Source of the DNA: Mugil cephalus | Lineage: Eukaryota > Chordata > Actinopteri > Mugiliformes > Mugilidae | Length of the DNA stretch: 64,000 nt | Reading direction: 5' to 3' | Assembly: GCF_022458985.1 (NCBI RefSeq) | Contig: NC_061782.1 | Location: forward strand, 14,491,172 to 14,555,171 | Shown: in pieces, positions 1-13,400 of the stretch | Layout of the letters: every line of letters starts with the position of its first letter | Position numbering within the stretch: the stretch's first letter is position 1 | Made by a program: the position numbers and the translations under genes | The notes under the pieces: model-generated | What the model saw: only the letters and a program-made list of their open reading frames with translations | The model's database searches: none | What the model was told of the DNA's origin: nothing

Positions 1-1075
1 GTCCAGCCCCGTCAGCCTGACTCCCTGTCATTTTCTCTCCACAAACAGATCCTTTAACACCGTGCTCCAGGTTAATGGAGACAAAGCCAATATCCAACCA
101 ACCTTGCCTTCTCCCCCAAATACAGTATTCATCTGTACCTTAGCCAGGTAATTATGTCTCAGACGATCTCCTGAATATGTCGTTGGGATGCTAATAAACC
201 ACTTTGGAGCCGGTGTGCAGAACACGTCTGACCTTTTCAACTCGCTGCTTCATGGTGGCTAGATCTCCTGAGGAGGGCAGCAATTATTTACACCTTATTA
301 GGATCTGCGTGTCATCAGGAATAAACACGCACCCAAATAATTCAATGACGGCTGCACGCGCCGGTCAGGAAATAACCGAGACAAACTCATGCTTATTCCC
401 CTCATAATTGACTGCTGATATGTAACATGATTCATTGGGAGCTACCTGTCAGAGGAGATTTACTCATAGATTTCAAATATGCGTCACCTCAAAATGCTCC
501 ATCTCCATTTCCTTATTGACAAAAGTCGGCAGAAAGGTGCTTGCCAGAAGCTGTTTTGTTGCTAGTGACAAATTAGTGCCGTGAAGGGCGATATCAACAC
601 CAGCTAATTAAGGTGTCGTGTGATTTTTGGGCTCCAGATCAAGAATCTGCTGATTCATCCCACGGGTGATTATCGCGTCCATATGGTCAACGTACAGAGA
701 GCTACGCTCGGAAATACTATCAACCCACTGCGGCGCTGGCTTTGCCAAAAGTTTGATCTTGTCTTTTGTGGCTGTGTTGGGTGGTGTTCATCGCGACGCT
801 GAATTATTAACAGCGCCTTTTCTTTTAGCCCAGGATCCTCTAGTGGAAAACACGGGATGAGGGGCAGCTGGGAGGCTGCATGTGACTGCCTGCCACTCCT
901 CTCTGACATCAGGAAGTGAAATTCAACACTGTTTCCACTGTCGTGTATTGATGGGCTCGTGCACCTTGGATGCCCCCTTCTTAGTGTCACTTGCTTTTAA
1001 GAAAGTATCACACCTCATGCACCATGGAGGTGATTCTGGGATAGGTGTTTGGCCATTTAAGGTGTAAGATAATTA
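1..1075. other. Non-coding block, CNE-like
   Basis: No open frame with exon-like borders or recognisable protein. The stretch is non-repetitive, of balanced composition, and carries homeodomain cores (TAATTA at 149-154, 605-610 and 1070-1075). This texture resembles a vertebrate developmental conserved non-coding element. Conservation itself cannot be seen from one sequence, so the label is inference. Confidence 0.35.
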
Positions 1076-2400
1076 ATATACTTATATACTGATCATTTAT
1101 CATCTCAAATAAACTGCAAATATCCCTGCCAGTGAACCTTCACAAATATAAACGATCACTATTTTCTCTTGTGACCCAGGAGAGTAATAAACTCAGCTGT
1201 GTTCTCACTCTCATTCCTCTCCATTCAGTCCTTTACTGTAGTGCTAAGCACTGTGAAAATACACCTAATAGACAACAGAGGCATACAAGCCAAGTGAACC
1301 TGACAAATGGAACAGAAAAGCTAACAGAGAAGAAAGAGGTGCTTAGGCCAACTGTCACAGGTAAAGTGCTTCCCTGATTTCTGTTTACTCACCACGCTTG
1401 GAACTTGACTTGTTTTCCTGCAGCTTACTGAAGAGATTCTGTCTGTGAGTCAGCTGGTTGTCAGCTTGTCTCTCGCAGGCACTCATTTAGCTTCGAATCT
1501 GTGAGGGGAAAAAGTACATCTTCCGGGAGTATGATAACATGGCCGACAAAGTGAGGTATGATTTCCATTTTCAAATGTTGAATTCAGCTAATGTGTCGTA
1601 TTAAGACGTGCTTGATTCAGCGAGGGGATGGCTCATTAACAGGTACTGAAGCTCAACCTCAACGCGCCCGCCTCTGCTTTTCAACAAACACCCCCAGCTC
1701 TGCAGTAACATGTAAAGACCCTCTATTCTCTGCCTCTGAAATGTATGGTCTTGGAAGAACAGAAGGATGAAACCCACAGAAAGAAACTGCCTATGAGCAG
1801 AGAGGAGATGTGCTGTAGAATATAATTAATTAAATGAGACTAATTAGGAACATGAGAGCAGGTGCCAGGCTATGAGCTGACAGGGAAGACAGCGAGACAA
1901 CATGCCAGCACAAAAAAGAAAAGCACAGTCACAAACACACATATGCAACCGCGCAACCAAACACACAGGCACACACGCACACAGACACACAGCTGCGGTT
2001 ATGAGGGTGGATCGTGACAGGCACGGGGACAAAACAACTTTCTGCGTTTTGTCATGTGAAACCCCGCAGGAATACTCATGACAGGAAGCAGAGACCCAGG
2101 CACCATGGGGGTCTCTTGCCTTTGTCTCACACACATTCTCTTTATTATTTTGTTCTGCAGTGGTGGAAGGAAGTTTGCACAAGCCAAAGATTTCTCTCTC
2201 CTAATTATTTCAGCACTTACTCCAGACTGCAAGCTGTGTAATTCACGGGCTGCGTTTCCTCCTTGCAGACCTCTGAAAACGCTCCTCACTGCGGAGCGGC
2301 TTCAGTCGGGCACATTTAAAAAAGATGGACTTGAATCTGATGAACCTGAAATTGATTGGGAAAAGTAGATTTTTTTTTTTTCTTTTGTCAAAGACACCTA
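1076..2400. other. Intergenic, no gene seen
   Basis: Non-coding. It contains an imperfect AC-rich stretch (about 1925-1992), a TTAATTAA-type AT patch near 1823-1833 and a short T run near 2370. No exon, RNA gene or transposon recognised. Confidence 0.5.
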
Positions 2401-2600
2401 ACAGAAACAGAAAAAAAAAATTGTAACAGAAAAACTAAACTGATGAGGCAAAACCATTAGGGTAACTTCACAGAGAAATTCATAAAATTAAACCCCATCA
2501 TTTTTAATATAAATCCAACTGAAGTTAAAATTAAGTGGAGACAAAAAGGATGTAAACATAATCTAAACTATTTTTTTATTTATATAAAAACTACAACTAG

Positions 2601-2621
2601 CAGTGCTAATTATTAGCACTG
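2601..2621. promoter_or_regulatory. Perfect 21-bp palindrome with TAAT-T-ATTA core
   Basis: Two 10-base arms (CAGTGCTAAT and its exact reverse complement) flank a single T. The centre reads TAAT-T-ATTA, two opposed homeodomain half-sites. Binding by a homeodomain dimer is inference. Confidence 0.35.
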
Positions 2622-3511
2622 AATGGCCACTCAGCATTTAGCCTTGTCTCTATTTGGTCTTTTTGTGTCTTCTTTTGATAAAACTGACCAAAAAACCATT
2701 ACTTTGCAGTAAAATAAAAAATAAAAAAAATGGACAAACCACAATCATTTTCCATAACTTAATATGAACAAAATGATCAGATTTTTTTACCCAGGTATGG
2801 CCTCTCTGTATGTGGCAGTAAAGGATCAGTTCAGGTATATGCCGAAATGAATGATAGGCAGGAAAGTAAAAGAACAGTGAAAGTTTTTTTTTTTCTGTTT
2901 TCATTTCAACAGGAACAACTCCAACTTTTCTGCCGCCCGTAACAGCCAAATACCGAGGATCTATACCTAACTTTCTATCTGAAATACACACAACATAAGA
3001 GCATTTAGAGGGCTACATGCTCCTGCAGCCAAGACTCTGCAAAGCAGACAGCTCAATATCTGGCCTTAGTGCGGCTTGTCAATGCAACACCAAACTCAAG
3101 ACAGAGAGAGATGGCGGGTGGGTGCAGGGAAGGCTTTTTTAATTATCTGTGGTTGGGTCCGACTGTGCATCATCATTAGAGAGACTAAATAGCAGTGGTC
3201 ACTGACTCAGGTAGTGGTAAACGGCACAATTAACAAGCTGAGGAGGGAGAACTGTATTCAATTTGAAAGCCTTCTCTCCTAATCCATCTCCAGTGATCAG
3301 CAGTGCTGCTGAGCTACGCCCTTTTACATTCAATTACATTAATCAGGTTATTACCCAGCAAAAAGTCAACATTTTAATCAAGAACTGGCAAAGTAGGACA
3401 GGGCATTATAGCTAGACAGGATAGTGGCAAAGCACGGGAAGGTTTTGAAGTTCTGAGAGCGTATATTTTGTTAGAAATGCTTGGTTTCGGCAGGAATCAT
3501 CGCAATGCGCT

Positions 3512-3519
3512 TGACGTCA
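3512..3519. promoter_or_regulatory. Consensus CRE (TGACGTCA)
   Basis: Exact eight-base CREB/ATF palindrome in a non-repetitive stretch, far from any recognised promoter. Function unknown. Confidence 0.3.
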
Positions 3520-4897
3520 CGTCTGCATTTGTACAAGTCTGAATTCATGAAAACTTCATGAACATGCGCAACATATTTACAAAATTCACTCATGTTCCTT
3601 TGTGTTTTTCAATACTCCCCTGGGCTGCAAATCCTCTTGGCTGTAATCCTGGAAGGTGTGTAAAAACACAGAAGGAATATCTGTGAAGATTCCTTAGACG
3701 TGCTCTTTGTGGAAACTCAGCAAACGCATTCTCTTAGCAGAAGCCATTATTCACATACGGATGGAAACAACATGTCTAAATGTATGCAGAGTGGTCCACT
3801 GTGGTCAGGTAGGGGATTATTTCATTCACAGCAGAAAAACAAAAAGCCAATTAATATGAATATGTGCTTACTTCACAACCAGTTCAAGTTGACTTTGCTG
3901 ACTGATCGCTGACTGAACACACAAAGTGAATCTAATTTAGTAGAACCTCTGGCTAAGCAGTAGTTTCTCCCACTAACAGGGAAGAAATCAATTCTCTGGC
4001 ATCTATGACATTCAGGAGATGCTTGTCTTGTTTTTTTATTTTTTTATTTCTTTTTTTTTCATTTCCACACTTCTTTTTGCATTTTGGCTCGTTAGGGGTT
4101 CCGCGATGGCTGACCCAGGGATTGGGTTCTGATTAATGGAGGGAAATTCTTGTTGTCCAGCCCATAATGAGAGAAGACAGAGGTGAGAACAGCTCAATAG
4201 GAGAGATAACCACTCTTTGATCCAAACGGTCATGCAGAACCTATACTCGCTGCATCGTCAGAAAGTGTACTGTCGAGCTCCTTGCTTTTACATCCCTCCT
4301 CTGAAACTTTGAAAAGGAAAAATCACGATAAGGAACACACGAGTTTGTTTTACAAATAATAACGTGAAACTAATTTGGATTTGTCTGTTGTTAATAATAT
4401 CACGTGAGAATAATATCACCAAACTGTCAGGCTTTGAGCGTATTGTTTCCAGATCACAGCCTGCAGACTATTGCAAGACAATAATTGACTTCTTACACTC
4501 AGTTACACACAAACAGACGCCCGGCGATACGGCGTCGTCACACACTTTCAAAATATTAAACTGTCTCGGAGCCATTTCTGAATCTCCCACTAACAAGACC
4601 CCATCTCAACTTAAGATGTCTTGTTAAATTGAGACCTTGTTCCCCAGTGGACTTAAATGTAAAACATATCTCTACCCTTGACAAGCAATGTTAATCCATT
4701 TAGTGTAATGAACTAACATGTCCCTAATTAAAATATGCCTTTTAATGATACATACTGACATCCTGGAAAACACTGTCACGCTTCCCTCCTTTAATACAGG
4801 AATATGCTAATTGCTTCAGTAACACTAGTGTTCAAATCCCAAGGCTACCGCAGCATCCTGAGGGAGTTAATGTGCCGGAGGTTTTGGAACCTCTGTT

Positions 4898-4921
4898 AAA
4901 AAAAAAAAAAAAAAAAAAAAA
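4898..4921. repeat. Poly(A) run, 24 bp
   Basis: Uninterrupted A tract. No retroposed gene body or clear target-site duplication is visible beside it, so it is best called a mononucleotide repeat. Confidence 0.8.
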
Positions 4922-5090
4922 TAGAGAGAGATCCTTGTGCGCACTGTTTCACTGTTTCATCATGACCATTTTGGCCACTGGAAGATGTTTGGGAGCTTCA
5001 GGGGCCGACGCCGTTGATTTACATCCATTTACAGACGTTCTGTTTAACATTTTGGAACCTCCCGGCCTCAGTCTGAATCTTCTTTAGTCC

Positions 5091-5600
5091 AACGCCTCAC
5101 CTATAGGTTTTGGAGGGCAGAGACAGAGAGAGAGCATCAAGCCCTCGCCCCATCCCATGGCAGCTCATTTAAAACAAATCAGGCTGATTGCCGAGTTGCT
5201 GCACTCACAGGCCCAGGTGATAAAGCAATTAAAAGTTGTTCGGAAAAGGGCAGTGTGTAATTAACTATATATAATGTAATCCTTTTGTTCCCTTTTCCTC
5301 CATGTTGGATTTTTCTTTCGTGAAGTGCGGGGATCTTTGATGGGTGAGTGAGGGACGGGTTCGCGTGGGCGGGGCTTGCAGCCCTCTGTGGCAGGGACCC
5401 TGGATGAGAGTAGGGCTTTAGTTAATAGGCTCTCTCTGGACAGATGAGGTCCATTAGGAGGTTAATTTAAAAAATGAATGGAAGACATACGGAGGGGAAA
5501 AAGTGACAGAGGAAGAGAGAGGAATCAGCAGCAACCTCGCAGAAACAGCGAAATCAAATAAATATGCGGAATTTCTGTGAAGCAACTCTGGTAATTAAAT
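5091..5600. other. Non-coding block, CNE-like, with TCF/LEF core
   Basis: Non-repetitive stretch with AATTAAA and TAATTAA words and a TCF/LEF core CTTTGAT at 5335-5341. No exon seen. Enhancer-like in texture only. Confidence 0.3.
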
Positions 5601-7420
5601 GTGCGATCATTAAACAGCTACACACCCAGAGGAGCCATTTGGGGATATTTTCACAAATAAAAAAGAAGAAAGCCTGCTCCAGACGCCACCACAAGTGAAC
5701 CCTATCACTTCCCGTCCATGAGGCCAGTTCTTAAACATTGAGGCATTGTTCAGACGCATGGACTGCAGCCCCTGCCTCCCAATTTCCATTTCCCCCACCA
5801 CCACCACCACCACCACCCCCACCCCTGCGGAAAGGCAGAATCTGATCCGGACCCATTGGTGTGTGGATAATGAAGGGGTTACCAGGAGCTGGGAGAGGCC
5901 CAGTAATTCCCTGCACCGGGGGACTGGGTTTTTGGGTGGGGTTTGGATGAGTACCCCTGCTCTGTGATGCATGCACTCATGTGAGCTTGTGACAGCCTTT
6001 GCCCAAATCCAAGACCAGACATAGACACTGCATGTATTATAAGGAGATACAGTACATAACCTGGCCTCAAACATTTTATTGCTGCAGGGATGCTTTCTTT
6101 CTAAATAAATGGAGACATGTGTGCATTTGTCCTTCTCTACACCGTACATATGAATGTATTCAAACAGCTGATTACAACATGAATGCTAAAATTCAAATAA
6201 GATGCATGTGAATAACATCTTACACGTGGCGCTGAGCTCATCATCCTTTCTTCCAGTTGACGTGGGAGTAACCCAGCTCAGTCTAAGGTCACAAAAATTT
6301 GCATATCATCTGGCAAAATGGCTAGCCACTATGTGGGCGTCTCCCCGAGGGGGGTCACCTTAAACATCAGTGTTAAGGTACCAAGAGACCCCTGCCTACT
6401 CCAGGGTTAAGTATCTCCACTTCATTATGATAAAGATGTGAACAACTAGCCAACCTACCAGTGCTTTAAACAGACACTGAATGCCTGACTCATCCTCTCT
6501 CAGGACCCAGCGCGAGCCTCCATCCATCATCTGAATACTCCGGGCCCGAATCATCGCCGATCATTATAGTAACGGAGAGAGTGCCGATGATTGGCCGTGA
6601 TTATAAGATCACAGGGATCTAAGGGGCGATCCATCATGGCTGGTGGCACACTAACACCTCTGCGTGATGGGGTTCATCCCAGGGGTCAGGGCTGGGTCAG
6701 TCAGAAGAGAGCCCCCTCCACAGAGAACACTTCCAACGCTAGCAAAGTGACGCAAAGGAAAATCATTATCATACAGATTTATTTTATTCATTTATCCCCC
6801 GTAAAAATGAAGAATAAAAATCTAGTATCTCGTGTGCTATTTGCTCTATATATAGACAGCATGAGTGTATGCATTGTATGTTTACAAAGAGAGAGAAATC
6901 TAGAGAGACGACGTGAGGCAGAATGAACTCCTCTCTTTTAACAGTGCGATGGATGAGCCACTGACCCAATCCGACTTGTTCCCCAAAACTGGTGCAACAC
7001 AGCACACTAACCCGAGGCTATGTGTTGTCATCCAAATGAGATAAGTTTATTTTCCCTAGACCAGCATTTGTTCCATCAGCCTGTAGGGTCGCAGACCACA
7101 CTAGGAAGCAGTGGGGAGTCCTTCTCAGCACCTGCAGCTCTAGCCGAGGTGGCCCGCTAGCAAGGAAAGGCTTTGGCCGGTGCCCAAATATCTGCCTGCA
7201 CCTTCTGTGCAAACGCTGCAGCCTTAGGAAACCAGGAGGCAGCAATATTGTGGAACAAATGTCCTCTAATCTCAGCCTGCTGGTCGGGGGTCCGCGCTGG
7301 GGCCTCCTTGTTGTCCTATTCTTTGCCTTTTTGCTCTTAAAATCTGATCCTAGATGGAGGTCAAACAATACGGTTGTATTGATGTTGAGTAAATGGGACA
7401 CATCTACGGAGGTGTGAAAA
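5601..7420. other. Intergenic, no gene seen
   Basis: Apart from the CCA microsatellite, this is unique sequence. Around 6350-6390 an ACCTTAA / TTAAGGT pair could form a short hairpin. The open frames here are chance frames, the longest of them passing through the trinucleotide repeat. Confidence 0.5.
5795..5817. repeat. (CCA)n microsatellite
   Basis: About seven tandem CCA units flanked by C runs. In one frame it gives a valine run and in another a glycine run, which explains the spurious long open frames over it. Confidence 0.85.
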
Positions 7421-10400
7421 CAGCTTTGAGATCCAACAGCTAGATCTGCATGATACTTATATTATTATTAGCAGATAATGCACCTAATTGGTGGGTAATA
7501 ATTTTATACAGGCAGACAGGACTGTAAACTTTTATAATTAACAATTAGAATAACAGTGTGTCAAATTATTCAACAAAAATAATGCCTCGCACTTATTAAA
7601 ACAATATTTTACAAAGCATAAGTGTTTTTTTTGCGAAACAAGTACAAAGTTACATTAAACACATTCTTATCTGATGATCTTATAACGACCTTTCATAATA
7701 GCTCGTGAAAGTCGTGAACCGTGAGACTGGTTTCCCTTTCCGATGTTTACGAGTTCGGGGATGATGCTCATTGCTCAGGGTGAATCAAATGTTCTCGCAA
7801 ATATGGTGCAATTAAATGATCAAATCATACACTCTGATTCAGTGTTCATTCTGATTCATTTCGTCCTAATATTTACATGACAGATATTCAGAAAGCCCAC
7901 GTGCATTCTTCAGGCAGTGTTTACTTTGTGTCCATATTCTCAGAGAAAATGTGATGCATGCTGAGTGGGCAAGGCCCCCCTGTAACACCAGCAGTCACAA
8001 TGTCTCTTTATAAGTCTCTTAATAGTTTGTGTGCTCCATGCTAAATCCATGCTAACTTTTCGATCCATCAAGCCGAGCCCTAAATTTTTTAAAATTTGAA
8101 ATACTCAGTCAAATTCAACTCTAGCTAACCCAGAGTGATGTATACTGACTATTAGGTTCAGACTCATCTTTAATCATATTTTTCATCAACTACTAGTACT
8201 ATATTAATTTATGCTTTTGGCACATCAGATGTGCTTTCATTATCGCACAGAAATATATATACATTTTTTTTTCAAAAACAATGTGCTGATATCATAATTT
8301 AAAACTAAAACAGTTAAATTTGTGAATAAATACTGAGGCAGACCTTCAGAACGGTGGCTATTCACTGGAAGTGATCAATTAGATCATGATGCCCATTGTG
8401 GCTGAGAAAAATATCAGGCATTTGACTAATAATAAATGTAGAAGGAAATACATATTCTATCACTAAAGTTATTGTACACACATTTCTTCTTAAAAATCCC
8501 TATAAATCTTCAGCAAATATAAGCCACTCAAGTGTACAACACTTATAATATATACAATATAATGCAATTATAAGTAGATATAATTGTTTTCTAATGGGAT
8601 TTTTTTTTCTTCTAATGGCAATTATAACACATGGTAATGTCAAAAGATCATAATTTAAAGCTATCTGATCCAGTGGAAAACAAACACAAATTAAAGTGAC
8701 TTTGGAAATGAATTCTCCCACAGTATTTGTAGATTTTCAGACTTAAATTTTATCAGTCAGAGTCCCTGCATACAAAACCAAACCCAGTCCGTTTAATCGC
8801 TGAACAAGAAATGTGTCTTTTGTAGCCTGGAACGCAAGAAGTTGCCCTCTGGAGTGTGTTATTGGAAAATAATATTTGAAATTATTTTCCTGATCACTGG
8901 CTTATCTCTTGGAATTTTTCCACCTCCAGTGGAAAGTTCTGCAGTTTGAGCAAAACAAACAGGAATGCACTCAGTGAGTGAAATTTATTTTTAGTGTTCC
9001 AAAAACTGACTTTCCATTTTTCATAATCAGTTCTAATAGATAACAATTAGACCTTGGAGTGCATAAAAGATTTTTTTTTCTGCTTTCAGATTCAGTATTC
9101 ATGCTGTTCAGTTGTTTTGTTGGAGAATAAAAGAATTAAAAAAAATATGTAAATGATCAAAGGGCCAAAAACAAATCATTCTTAGCTGATGCAGTATTAA
9201 CTTTATATACAATGTGCTGTATGTGTGTGTGCATTTACTTCAAATGAGCAGTTGACTGGGGGTGGAGGATGTATCTATGGCAACACTGTGGTCCCCAGCT
9301 GTCACGGTGAAGAAGAAGATGGGTGCCATGAACGAGGAGACCACTTAACCTCAGCTGCTCCTCAGCTTAGGGGAGTCAAGGTGCTGCTGAAACCCTTACA
9401 GAACCTCACTTAATATGTAGACAATAACCCTTCCTCAACAGACAAAAGATGACTTCAAACCAACCAGAGGAGAACAAAAAAATAAATAAAAAAAACAGAA
9501 TCTCCTTTTCGTCGAGGAGTTCACTATCACAGCTCCATTGTAGCAGATGGAATGTTTTAGGGGTAAAACAGAGAGGGGGAAAATTGGCAAAAGCTAATTC
9601 GATCTGGTTTAGCTGGAGAAGTGTTTTAATTGTTAACTGTTAACTTCTGATAGAGAGAGGCCAATTTGCAGCAGATTTTTAACTCTGCTGTAACCATCTG
9701 CTGGAGTTGCATCAAGCTGCGCGGGAAGAATGCAAAACAAACTGGAGGAAACCAACGAGCTCTGGTACGCCTGGCCGGGAAGGTTTCTTTGAAAAAAGGA
9801 AGATGCAAGTGTCTGCAACACAGAGACACACTTTATGATTTGATTTGAAATATATTCTATGTAAAAATTTTCTACGTATGTAACGTCCGCCTCCATCTCA
9901 TCACTACAACTTATGGCTCACAGTGCAAAACAGAAGCACTTCTTCCACTCTAAAATGTAAACATGATCGAGGGAAATATATTTATTCTAACAAAAACACA
10001 TTTACAAATTATTAGTATACTGTGTGAACTGAACTGAACTGAACTGAAGTGAAGATGGGAGGATTAATTGCTGGTTTTCTTTGTGTTCCACAATCCAAAA
10101 AACAGTGTCTGTCATTGTATCTATTTCTCATTGGCAACACTACAGTGACACCAGTGGACCATACACCTAAAGACATACAGTTATTAAACGATATCGCACA
10201 TAACACAGGCTGTTATAAGTTATAACAGAAAAATAAAAAAATAAAACTACAACTATGAAACCACCTGATAACATACCTTTGTTTGCAAAAGGCAGCCAGT
10301 GTAGTGTCATGCAGCAACTTTGAGACACTACGGCGCCTGTAAATACATGATTTGCTCATGTTGCAACAGTTACTTTCGTTTTCCATTAGGGTAATGATTA

Positions 10401-11040
10401 TTTTCTTGATTCATCTTTTACCCATTAAAATGCAAGAAATGAGAGATTCGCAGTTTCTTTTTTATATACGTATATGTAGCCCAGGGTGAACTAAACCAGA
10501 GTTCAAAAATTTAAAATGATTAGCCTAACATGATATGTCCCCAAATAAACATTTGCGGGAAGTCACGGATATATGGATATATTTACCCCAAAACTGATTC
10601 AAACACATAAACGAGAGCTTATTAAATTTCTTTCAATCTGCTAATAGATGAATCCACTCTAATAGTTATTTCCAGGATTCATCAGGGATTTTCGCAGACT
10701 TAGAAACAGATCATTTGCAGCAGTAGTGGCCATTAAAGTAGGAAACTTGATGCTCCTAATTTAAAAGGTTTTCACAACTTATTACCCGCACTAAAGTGCT
10801 TTTGAGCAAACATTACGTAAATGTGTAAAGACAGAAAAAAAAACAAAAAACAAAAGCAACGGCATGAAAACGTAAGAAACCCGTCATCACAACTCCAGCT
10901 TGTTGGAGAAGTGAATAATTTGGGGGTCGTCAGCTGACAGCATTGGAGTGACTGACTTGAAGTTGGAGGTTGGGTGATGGAGTGAGTCAGGGAGGGGTTC
11001 AGTCTGACAGGGTGTTGTCTCGGCTGTGACACGTATTGCC
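7421..11040. other. AT-rich intergenic spacer
   Basis: Long AT-rich region with scattered TAATTA and ATTTA words. No exon, RNA gene or transposon recognised. It contains a short TGAAC pentanucleotide repeat (10025-10049). Confidence 0.5.
10025..10049. repeat. (TGAAC)n pentanucleotide repeat
   Basis: Four exact TGAAC units followed by a TGAAG variant, in tandem. Confidence 0.8.
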
Positions 11041-11381
11041 GGTGACAGAGGTTAGGGGGTCAGACGGGACGGTCTGTTGTTACGGAGGGGAAGCGGACTA
11101 CATTGTTCAGCCCTCGCTCCCTCCCTGGCTGAGCCGCGATGGCCTAATCAGGCTTTGTGGCTGCTGTCTGGCGCAAACAGCACAAGCTCATCCTGTGTTT
11201 TCTCCTCCAGCTACCATTGTCTCTTTGTGTGCTCCCGTCTCCCATTCTGTCTCTTCTGATCAGCGGCTCTGTTCTCTTGATCGCAGAACTCTCTCCCATC
11301 GTTTTATTTCTTGATCTCTCGCATCCCTCTGGCGCAGGCATCACGTTCTCCGCCTTCCTCTATATGTGCATGCATTTGTTT

Positions 11382-11383
<2 letters not shown>

Positions 11384-11442
<59 letters not shown>
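11384..11442. repeat. (GT)n microsatellite, about 29 units
   Basis: Uninterrupted GT dinucleotide tract of about 59 bp, the longest dinucleotide repeat in the window and probably polymorphic. Confidence 0.95.
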
Positions 11443-11443
<1 letters not shown>

Positions 11444-13332
11444 CTCAGGCCATCCCATGGGAGGCTTCACAAGCTTTAGAGGCCAAATGAGGTGTAAGTC
11501 TATTAAAAAGGCAGAGCCAGTGTGTAGATTCCCAGCATGGCGTGTCATTGAAGAGCAGTTAATTTCCACTTGATCAACAGTAGATATGTTGCAGGAGCGA
11601 GCACAGAGAGACTGACAGGTCAGCTTCAACACATCCAACACGTTCCGTTCCTGCTTCTCTTCTCTGCAGCCTCAAGTGAAGCTCCGGGGGCTTTCTACAC
11701 CGCAGCCACGGCTCTTCCAGAGGTTTGTGTTACGAAAACATCCCACCGCACTGATCATGTGGCCAGCTCATTCCAAACACTGTCAAAGTTTCCACATAAA
11801 TTCAGAGGATGACAGATTGGTGCTGCGGTTCATTTGCAATGGAGATTCCGCTGATAACCATTCAATAGAAACAGGACAAAACAAGCCACGTTTGTAGGCG
11901 CCACATAGTCCGCTGTTGGTGAATATATGTGCCACAAAATCCCATGAAAGGACAGAGAGATTAAGTAGGCCTGTTTATTCATATGAAGATGACAAATGTA
12001 GCAAGCTGGAGGAAAACGAAAGGCTCGGAGGACACACTATTCATTATAAGAGTGCCTGTGGGTCATTGTGTTTTTATCTAAATCAGGTCCCAGACGTTTT
12101 TTTTTTTTCCAGCTCCCACCACCAGGCTAGACGCGTGTGCTCCCGCTTAACCTATTTCAGGTGTTTTAGGTGGAGCGCATAAGGAGCACGGTCAGCCAAC
12201 AAAATGTGCTTATGACGCTTTGTTAAGTCTGAACTGTGATCCGAAACTGCTTTGTGTAGGTGTGAACAGCATGTGAACCAGGGAACAAAGTGACACGAGA
12301 GAAGCGTAGCCGCGGCCTGCCAAGGCTAATTACAGGTGATTGTGAGTGTAGCTTGCACTGCTAAAAAATTTAATTTGCTATTGATTTGATACTTAAATGG
12401 TGTACGTCCGTTCCCATCATTACAACGCGGAGGCAAGGCTGCCAATACGAAAAACACCACTGACTCCTCTCAGGGTGACTCCGAAAACGCCCGCCAGAGA
12501 GTTTTTGCAAACTCAGCAGCAAATTAATTTCTGGCACCTCACTTTAATAAATCGCACGTTCTGAAGCTTTTCTTCAAAACCATATATTGTGCGGTGTGAC
12601 AATACATGAAGCAGCACTCTATTAAGAAAAAAGTATTCAGCGGCGGTGACAAATCCAAGCAAAAACGACACAGTGCATCCTTTATTTGCACAAATAATGT
12701 CGCGTGCAAATGTGCAGGAGGCGCAAGAATTTGGAAAGATGCACAAGCCTAAAAGCACATAAACCATAAAGTTTAGACTTCAGATTTTGATACAGATGGC
12801 AGCTTTATTTCTTGTAATACAAATTACCGCCCTGGTTATCTAATAAAGATGAGTTATGTCTCTGTATACATGAATGGTGAAAAATCCAGTCCTCGACAGA
12901 GCTGCAGACTGATCACAGTTTGGTCTGAGCTGTGCTGCATTTACCACTCTGCTGGATTAAGCTTCTCCATCTGATCACTGGCAATTAAAGTCAAGAGCCA
13001 CAGTACAATTTATCCTGTTCTTTGCTAATGTCAGACTTTCACTTTCATAATTTCCCATTTTTTTTTATGTCTCTATTCCTTATAATCTTTAGTGAATTCG
13101 TTACGGATCACAAAGCCTATGAAGTGTCTCATCACACTTTGTGCTGGAAACTCAGGACATAGTTGGTGCTTATAAGTGCACTCTATGCCCACATGTATAC
13201 AGCACATCTTTACTATAAAAGATGAATTCTTTAGTTATCCCTCCATGAAAGTTGCACCTCAGAACATTCTTCACATTCTTCATGAGTGTCTCACTTGTGT
13301 CTTAATTCCAATGCATTTCTAAACATGAAGAT

Positions 13333-13353
13333 CATACCTAACATGTTGGTATG
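13333..13353. repeat. 21-bp near-perfect palindrome
   Basis: CATACC and GGTATG arms enclose an AACATGTT core. Only one symmetric pair of positions breaks the dyad. The core resembles half-sites bound by dimeric factors, but no factor is assigned. Confidence 0.3.
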
Positions 13354-13400
13354 CTCAAATACAATTCAAATATTTCTCTGTAGTCGGATTCAACGCACGC

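Larger units (their letters stand above)
2401..5090. other. AT-rich intergenic spacer
   Basis: Mostly AT-rich with T and A runs. It contains a perfect 21-bp palindrome (2601-2621) and a consensus CRE (3512-3519), listed separately. No coding exon is supported. Confidence 0.5.
11041..13400. other. Intergenic with long GT microsatellite
   Basis: Non-coding. The long GT repeat dominates; an imperfect palindrome lies at 13333-13353. No gene is supported. Confidence 0.5.

Noticed and set aside
1493..1558. Exon-like frame reading KKYIFREYDNMADKV followed by a GTATG donor-like site
   Set aside because: No protein match, no convincing acceptor and no neighbouring exons.
5610..6149. Long open frame on the - strand (about 180 codons)
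   Set aside because: It runs through the CCA microsatellite, has no recognisable domain or exon borders, and competing frames overlap it.
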